Shown: positions 1 through 5,600 of the stretch, one piece after another | Position numbering within the stretch: position 1 is the stretch's first letter | Layout: each line of letters begins with the position of its first letter | Source of the DNA: Deltaproteobacteria bacterium | GTDB lineage: Bacteria; Myxococcota; XYA12-FULL-58-9; JAUUZB01 | DNA: 7,057 bases | Reading direction: 5' to 3' | Assembly (NCBI GenBank): GCA_030590185.1 | Contig: JAUUZB010000187.1 | Coordinates: 1 to 7,057 of the forward strand | Notes under the pieces: model-generated | What the model was told of the DNA's origin: nothing | Seen by the model: the letters and a program-made list of their open reading frames with translations, nothing else | The model's database searches: none | Position numbers and translations under genes: made by a program

Positions 1-1082
1 ATGAACTGCAGCTCGATGGGGAGGGTCTCCTCCACGTGCTCCTCCGGGTTCATCACGCCGATGTGCCCGAAGAAGGAGCCGAAGGTCAGCGGGTCGTCGT
101 TGTCCGGGAAGACGTTGGTGCCCTGAACGTCGAGGGGGAAGACGTCCTCGATGCTGGCCGGGATCGCTTCGCGCTTGATGCTGACGAACAGCTCGCCGTC
201 GCTGCCTTCGACCGTCTTGTAGGCGATGCCCTGGTGGGGGCAAATGCCCTGGCCGACCGCGAGCTCGACGTCCCAGGTGCCGTCCGACTCCCAGCGGATC
301 CAGGCGATGACCTGATTGATGTTGTCGCGGGCATCGACCCAACCCTTGATGTGGGTTTCGACCTCGGGCCAGTTGGTCGGGATGTAGACCTCGAAGGGGT
401 CGAGGCCGGTCGAATACTCGATGACCGGGTTGCCGCTGGGCAGGGTGAGGATGAAGCCGTCGGTGTGGGTGCGGCTGACGTTGCCGGCGGCGTCGGTGGC
501 GGTGAGGTGGAGGACGTGGATGCCGTTTTTCACGCCTGCGGTCATGCCCCAGGTGAAGGTGGGCAGGGCGGTGTCCGTGTCGAGCAGCAGGTTGTCCTGG
601 TCATCGTGGATGGTGAGGTTGGTCAGGTTGGTGTCCTGAACGTCGATGGAGACGGTCACCGACCACTCGAAGACGTCGAGCCAGTTGATCTCCGGGCCGA
701 AGACTACCGCCGGCGCGGTGTTGTCGAGCACCGTTGCGATCGGATCGCAGGTGACCTCGTCGCCGCTGGCCATGGTGCCGCGTAGGGACAGGTTGATGCT
801 GCCGTCGACCTCGGTGCTGGTGTCCCACTCGAGGGTGATCGTCTCGGCGCCCGCGGGGACGTCCATCTCGCTCAAGATGACGCCATCGGAGAGCAGCGCG
901 ACGCTGGTGAGCTCGCCATCGAACCCGACCTCGATCAGCGCGGTGGTGCCAATCACGCCGCCGGCGTCCGGGGAGATGAACCAGACCGACGCCTCGTCGA
1001 GGCCATCACCGTCCGGGTTGGCGTCACCACAGGCGACGGAGAAGAGCAGCGGGATGGCGAATAGGGCTGTGGTCAGTCGCAT
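1..1082 (-). CDS. Secreted Ig-like domain lipoprotein, 3' end outside window
   Basis: The minus-strand frame is open from an ATG at 1082-1080 to the window edge, giving 360 complete codons and no stop. The start is supported by AGGGAG six bases upstream. Residues 1-17 form a lipoprotein signal (Met-Arg-Leu, hydrophobic core LFAIPLLF, then SVA before Cys18); Gly at +2 is compatible with outer-membrane sorting under the E. coli rule, which may not hold here. After a short D/G-rich linker (22-30), residues about 32-119 and 122-214 look like two Ig-like beta sandwiches. The second ends in G-I-H-V-L-H-L-T-A-T-D-A-A-G-N-V-S, the classic last-strand motif of bacterial Ig-like domains. Residues from about 218 on form a different, Trp- and acid-rich domain that I do not recognise. 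Only Cys112 and one Cys near residue 270 follow the lipid Cys, so it is not a disulfide-rich protein. It is transcribed divergently from the next gene. Ligand and function are unknown; a structural or adhesive envelope role is inference. Confidence 0.88.
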   Translation of the reverse strand, partial: MRLTTALFAIPLLFSVACGDANPDGDGLDEASVWFISPDAGGVIGTTALIEVGFDGELTSVALLSDGVILSEMDVPAGAETITLEWDTSTEVDGSINLSLRGTMASGDEVTCDPIATVLDNTAPAVVFGPEINWLDVFEWSVTVSIDVQDTNLTNLTIHDDQDNLLLDTDTALPTFTWGMTAGVKNGIHVLHLTATDAAGNVSRTHTDGFILTLPSGNPVIEYSTGLDPFEVYIPTNWPEVETHIKGWVDARDNINQVIAWIRWESDGTWDVELAVGQGICPHQGIAYKTVEGSDGELFVSIKREAIPASIEDVFPLDVQGTNVFPDNDDPLTFGSFFGHIGVMNPEEHVEETLPIELQF

Positions 1083-1088
1083 CAGGAA

Positions 1089-1094
1089 CTCCCT
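1089..1094 (-). promoter_or_regulatory. Shine-Dalgarno of the Ig-like lipoprotein gene
   Basis: The minus strand reads AGGGAG followed by six bases and the ATG at 1082-1080. This is a good match to the anti-SD and fixes the start that gives the lipoprotein signal peptide. Confidence 0.7.
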
Positions 1095-1097
1095 GTC

Positions 1098-1129
1098 AGC
1101 ATCCAGGAAAGTACCTCGTCGTTTTTCTT
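1098..1129. repeat. 32-bp direct repeat, copy 1
   Basis: This stretch begins AGCATCCAGGAAAGTACC and ends in a T-rich tail, and is identical over all 32 bases to 1175-1206. It lies 4 bp from the Shine-Dalgarno of the minus-strand lipoprotein gene, so it would sit in that gene's 5' untranslated region or core promoter. The T-run continues past the repeat in this copy (to 1134) but not in the other. Confidence 0.9.
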
Positions 1130-1174
1130 TTTTTCGTTTGTCGCACCGGGTCGGTTGGCTTGGATGACTCGAAA

Positions 1175-1206
1175 AGCATCCAGGAAAGTACCTCGTCGTT
1201 TTTCTT
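1175..1206. repeat. 32-bp direct repeat, copy 2
   Basis: Identical to 1098-1129, with start points 77 bp apart, which is about seven helical turns and not a multiple of three. It lies 81 bp upstream of the plus-strand start at 1288 and 92 bp upstream of the minus-strand start. The inner AGGAAAGTACCT is an imperfect palindrome. It could be a paired protein-binding site or the scar of a local duplication; the sequence alone does not decide. Confidence 0.9.
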
Positions 1207-1278
1207 CTATACGGCCGCGCTGCCGTGACCCTTCCCAAGCCAGTTCGAACCCTGTAATAGCCTGTGCAGCACGCTTCC

Positions 1279-1282
1279 GGAG
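1279..1282 (+). promoter_or_regulatory. Shine-Dalgarno that selects the ATG at 1288
   Basis: GGAG followed by five bases precedes the ATG at 1288. An in-frame GTG at 1264 would add eight residues but lacks a comparable site and would put polar residues before the hydrophobic signal segment, so the ATG is preferred. Confidence 0.6.
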
Positions 1283-1287
1283 TAGCC

Positions 1288-2577
1288 ATGCAAGCCGTTC
1301 TCGCCGTCGTTGTCGTTGTCGTAGCGATTCCATCGGATGCCCCCGTGGAGCCCGTGTCCGAACAGGCTCACGACACAATCCTCGTACTACCGCTGCGAGC
1401 TCTCGGCGTCGAGTCCAGCGAGGCCGAGGCGGTCACCATTCAGGTGGCCGAGGCACTGGCCGAGCACGACCAGCGCCGCGTCATCATGGTCTCCGAGATC
1501 GACACGTTGGTGCAGCAGCAAACAGAGCTCGTCATGACCGGTTGTGGCGATGACGCCTGTATCGCCGAGGTGTCCAAGGCAGCCAACTCCCGCTTTGTCC
1601 TCGCCGGCTCCCTGGGCCGGGTCGGTGATGACGTCCTTTTGAGCCTGACCCTGTTCGACTCCAAGATCTCCGGGGCCGCGGGCAAGAGCAGTCGCTCGGT
1701 GGCGTCGCTGGCCGCGGTGCAAGAGGCGGTGCCGGATGTATTGGCCGAGGTCTTCGGTTGGAGTGGGGCGATGGCGGACAAGCCACGTTACGTGTTGCCG
1801 CAGGGGCGTGGGATCTCCTTTGCCGTGTTCGACATCAAGCCGCTCGGCATCGAGGACGACGTGGCCCAGAATCTCACCCAGGTGCTGGCAGCGCAGATCA
1901 AGCAGATCGAGGGAACCAAGGTGATCAGTCGTGACGACATCGTCTCCATGTTGGAGCTGCAGGCGGACCAGATGCGCTTCGATTGCATCGACGATACCTC
2001 GTGTCTCGCTGAGATCGGCGGAGCGCTCGGGGTGGAGAAGCTGGTGGTGGGGCACGCGGGCAAGCTCGGCCAGGACTTCGTGGTGTCGTTGCGGCTCATC
2101 GACGTCGATACGGTGAGCGTTGACAATCGGGTGACGGAGTCGTTTACCGGGCTGAAGAGCCAGCTCTTGCGGGCCATCGGTCACGCCGGGCGCCGGCTCC
2201 TCGGCGTCGAGGCGCCGGATGTCGGTGTCCTGGCGCTGACCGGCAGTCAGCCCGCGGCGGTGGTCGCGCTCGACAACGAGACCATCGGAGCGCTGCCGAT
2301 GCATCCGGTGGAGCGCTTGCTCCCCGGGCGGCACACGGTTCGGATCACCAAAGACGGCTTCTTCGACTGGCGGTCCGACTTCTACGTGGAGCCGGGTGGG
2401 GTGACGCCGTTGTGGGTGGACCTCGAGGCGATCCCGCCGGCCTGGTACGAGCGCTGGTGGGTGTGGGCGACAGCCGCTGGCGTCATCGTCACCACTGTCG
2501 CCACCGTCGTCGGCGTCGTCTACTGGCAGGAGACTCGGCTGCCCGACAGCGATCTCGGCAACTATCCTGCGAGATGA
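1288..2577 (+). CDS. Tandem TolB/CsgG-like domains with PEGA domain and C-terminal membrane helix
   Basis: A 429-residue protein. The first 14 residues are almost all Val, Ala and Ile and form an export signal or N-terminal anchor, although no basic n-region is present. Two homologous alpha/beta domains follow, about residues 30-158 and 176-308. Each opens with a hydrophobic strand (ILVLPLRALG; FAVFDIKPLG), then has a Cys pair (Cys86/Cys91 and Cys233/Cys239), a C-[IL]-A-E helix, and a G-x-x-G-[RK]-[VL]-G-x-[DF] hairpin leading to a last strand ending in D. This resembles the TolB N-terminal / CsgG-like folds used by envelope proteins; the paired Cys suggest disulfides and an extracytoplasmic location. 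Residues about 312-385 look like a PEGA domain (short beta sandwich with LPGRHTVRITKDGF). Residues 390-413 are a Trp-flanked transmembrane helix, and the tail has LPDSDLGNY, similar to C-termini I recall from such myxobacterial proteins. It is 43 bp upstream of the giant lipoprotein gene and likely co-transcribed. Exact function is unknown. Confidence 0.9.
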   Translation: MQAVLAVVVVVVAIPSDAPVEPVSEQAHDTILVLPLRALGVESSEAEAVTIQVAEALAEHDQRRVIMVSEIDTLVQQQTELVMTGCGDDACIAEVSKAANSRFVLAGSLGRVGDDVLLSLTLFDSKISGAAGKSSRSVASLAAVQEAVPDVLAEVFGWSGAMADKPRYVLPQGRGISFAVFDIKPLGIEDDVAQNLTQVLAAQIKQIEGTKVISRDDIVSMLELQADQMRFDCIDDTSCLAEIGGALGVEKLVVGHAGKLGQDFVVSLRLIDVDTVSVDNRVTESFTGLKSQLLRAIGHAGRRLLGVEAPDVGVLALTGSQPAAVVALDNETIGALPMHPVERLLPGRHTVRITKDGFFDWRSDFYVEPGGVTPLWVDLEAIPPAWYERWWVWATAAGVIVTTVATVVGVVYWQETRLPDSDLGNYPAR

Positions 2578-2610
2578 GGACGGCGGGGATCGAGGAACGC
2601 ATTAAACATT

Positions 2611-2615
2611 AGGAG
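2611..2615 (+). promoter_or_regulatory. Shine-Dalgarno supporting a GTG start
   Basis: AGGAG lies five bases before the GTG at 2621. It decides the start of the giant lipoprotein gene, which uses GTG; the resulting N-terminus has a proper lipobox. It sits in the 43-bp gap after the previous stop, which shows no terminator, in line with an operon. Confidence 0.75.
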
Positions 2616-2620
2616 CTGTC

Positions 2621-5600
2621 GTGAGGATCTCTGCCGCCCTGCGCGCTATCGTTCGGTTTTCTTGGTGCTTGCTGCTGTCCGGATGCCCGTCCCCCGCGCC
2701 ACACGTGTTGGTGACGGTCGCGGATGAGGACCACGTGGCAGACAACGCCACGGAGATAGCGTACGCGTTCTCTGCCGATGGCGAGCTCACCCACATCCCC
2801 CTCGAAGGCAAGAGCCTTCCGGTGACCTTTGTCCTGGAGGCCGAGACGGACAAGACGCTGTCTCTCTGGGTCTACGCCTATGACGCCAACGAGGAGGCGA
2901 CGGCGCGGGGACAGACCAAGGCCATCTTCGCACAGGGTAGCGCGGGAACCGCCCGAGTCGAGTTGGCCGGCATCTGCGGGTATGGCCACCCTGACGGCAC
3001 CAGCTGCATCTCCCAGACCGATCCCGTGGCGGCGGGGCTGTGCGTCGAGCAGGTGTGCGTGGCGTCCTCCGAGTGCGGCGACGGTCAACCGGACGAAGGC
3101 GAGGAATGCGATGACGGCAACCTCGACGACAACGATGCGTGCTCGACCACCTGCAATGCCGCTCGCTGCGGAGATGGCGAAGTATGGATTGGCGAAGAAG
3201 AATGCGATCTGGGCGACGAGCGGAACGATGACACCCAGAGCTGCAAGAGCGACTGTACCAATCAGGTCTGCGGAGACGGCTTTCGTGGACCGGGTGAACA
3301 ATGCGACGAGGGAAACGCCGATACGGCCGATTGCGATTTCGACGACGGAGTGAGCGTCCACGCCTGCTCGTTCCAGCAGTGCGGTGATGGCTACACAAAT
3401 GCAATGGCAGGGGAAACCTGTGACGATGGTCCGACCGATTCGGGGCAGTGTGACTTCGCGGGTGGGCTCGAACCCGAGGCCTGCACGGACGCAGAGTGTG
3501 GGGACGAGTACCTGAACCGAGCTGCCGGTGAAGAATGCGACGAAGGTCCCTTTGATACTGATGGCTGCGACTATGTCGATGGCGTCGGCGAGCAGGCGTG
3601 CACCTTCGCGCAATGCGGTGATGGGTACGAGAACTCGGCGTCGAACGAGGACTGTGACGATGGGCCGGCGGACTCGCCCTCCTGCAACTTCGCCGGTGGG
3701 TTCCGCGTTCAGTCCTGCAAATGGTCTGAGTGCGGTGACAGTTGGCGAAACATCTCGGCGGGCGAAGACTGCGATGACGGGGAAGTCAACTCACGATTTT
3801 GCGACTACGAGGGTGCTGGTCCAAACGCCTGCACGGCGGCGGAGTGCGGCGATGGCTATTGGAATGAAGCTGCCGAAGAGGAGTGTGATGATGGTCCGGT
3901 CGACACCGGGGCGTGTGATTATGCCGCCGGGCACAGCGCGCACCGGTGTACTCTCGTCGAGTGCGGCGACGGCTACGCCAATACCGTGGCTGGAGAAGAT
4001 TGTGACACGGGACCGTTTGATTCACAGACCTGTGATTTTGCCACGGGCAGCGGACCACAGGCGTGCACACCGGCCCTGTGTGGCGACGGTCATCTCAACC
4101 CGGTCGCGGGCGAGCAGTGCGATGACGCAAACGCGAACACCGGGGATGACTGCCCTGACGGACCGAACGGCTCCTGCCGGTGGGCCGAGTGCGGCGATGG
4201 ATTCGTGTGGAGCGTAGACGGCACTGAGGAGTGCGATGACGGGCGCGCGGATTCGTTGACTTGCGATTTTGCCGGCGGCGGGAGCGTGGAATCCTGTACG
4301 GCGCAGATGTGTGGAGACGGTCATCGGAACGCCCACTTCGAGCTCTGTGACGATGGCAACACCGTCTGGGACGACGATTGCCACTCGCTCTGCGTGCCAA
4401 CCTTGATCAACCCAGCCGTCCTCAATCTCAATACGGTTCCCGAGAGCGGTGATGACGAGGATCCCCAGGTCGCCACCGACGGCGCGGGGAACTGGATCGC
4501 GGTCTGGGAATCGGATGAGGACCTCGGGGGAATTGGAACCGACCCCGACATCTTAACGGTTCGTTCCACGGACGGCGGCGTCACCTGGACCCCTCCCGCC
4601 GCACTCAACGCCAACGCCAGGACTGACAGCGACCATGACAAGAATCCCTATATCGCCACCGACGGAGGAGGAACCTGGATCGCGGTGTGGAGAATCGGCT
4701 ACGACATGGACCAGTATTTTATTCGCTCCACGGACAACGGCGCCACCTGGACCGCCCCGGCCGCGCTCAACACCAACGCCGGGACCGACAGCGGCGATGA
4801 CGATTTCGCCCGAATAGCCGCCGACGGCGCGGGAAACTGGGTCGCGGTCTGGCAATCCAATGACGAGACCGGGGGGATTGGAACCGACTATGACGTATTG
4901 ACCGCCCGTTCGACGGACGGGGGCGCCACCTGGACGGCCCCGGCGGCGCTCAACAATAATGCTGGGACCGACAGCGGTGATGACAGCTACCCCCAGCTCG
5001 CCACCGACGGCGCGGGGAATTGGGTCGCGATTTGGCAGTCAACTGACGACTTCGGGGGAATTGGAACCGACGCGGACATCCTGACGGCTCGCTCCACCGA
5101 CAACGGCGCCACCTGGACAGCACCGGCGGTGCTCAACACCAACGCGGCGGTTGACGGCTCCCATGACTGGAATCCACGAGCCGCCACCGACGGCGCGGGA
5201 AACTGGGTCGTGGTCTGGCAATCACCTGAGGACATCGGAGGGATTGGAACCGACGCGGACATCCTGACGGCTCGCTCCACCGACGACGGCGCCACCTGGA
5301 CAGCTCCTGCCGCACTCAACAGCAACGCCGCGGCCGACAGCGAAGTTGATTTTTTCCCTCAGGTCGCGACAGACGGGGCGGGAAACTGGGTCACGGTCTG
5401 GCAATCCTACGAAGACATCGGGGGGGGGATTGGAGCCGACTCTGACATATTGACGGCTCGCTCCACGGACGACGGCGCCACCTGGACTGCACCGGCTGCG
5501 CTCAACACCAACGCCGCAACCGACGACACTGCCGGAGACAGTTGTCCCCAACTCACCAGCGACGGCGCGGGAAACTGGATCGCGACCTGGATGTTTAGGG

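Larger units (their letters stand above)
1083..1287. promoter_or_regulatory. Divergent intergenic region, promoters of both transcription units
   Basis: These 205 bp separate two divergent start codons, so both promoters should lie here. The region is visibly less G/C-rich than the genes, with T-rich runs on the plus strand at 1121-1138 and 1198-1205, and carries the 32-bp direct repeat. No strong sigma70 consensus pair is visible. A weak candidate for the plus-strand gene is TTCCCA at 1232-1237 with TAATAG at 1255-1260 (17-bp spacer, poor matches). No convincing minus-strand promoter was found by eye. The regulatory role is inferred from position. Confidence 0.5.

Noticed and set aside
36..785. 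249-codon plus-strand open frame
   Set aside because: It is exactly codon-aligned antisense of the Ig-like lipoprotein gene. Long antisense frames of this type arise where Leu-TTA/CTA and Ser-TCA codons are rare. The product is low-complexity V/D/G with no domain.
1107..1138. T-rich runs after the direct repeat as an intrinsic terminator
   Set aside because: No G/C-rich stem precedes them (only a three-base AGG/CCT pairing), and they lie between divergent starts where a terminator is not expected.
1082..1378. 98-codon Arg-rich minus-strand frame ending at the lipoprotein start
   Set aside because: It overlaps the 5' end of the plus-strand gene and the promoter region, reads the two 32-bp repeats in different frames, and has a composition typical of random G/C-rich DNA.
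1387..2334. 315-codon minus-strand open frame
   Set aside because: Codon-aligned antisense of the TolB/PEGA-type gene, with no Shine-Dalgarno, signal or recognisable fold.
2609..3613. 334-codon minus-strand open frame with hydrophobic stretches
   Set aside because: Codon-aligned antisense of the lipoprotein stalk; the hydrophobic residues are the complement of its Asp/Glu-rich codons (GAC/GAT give Val/Ile).
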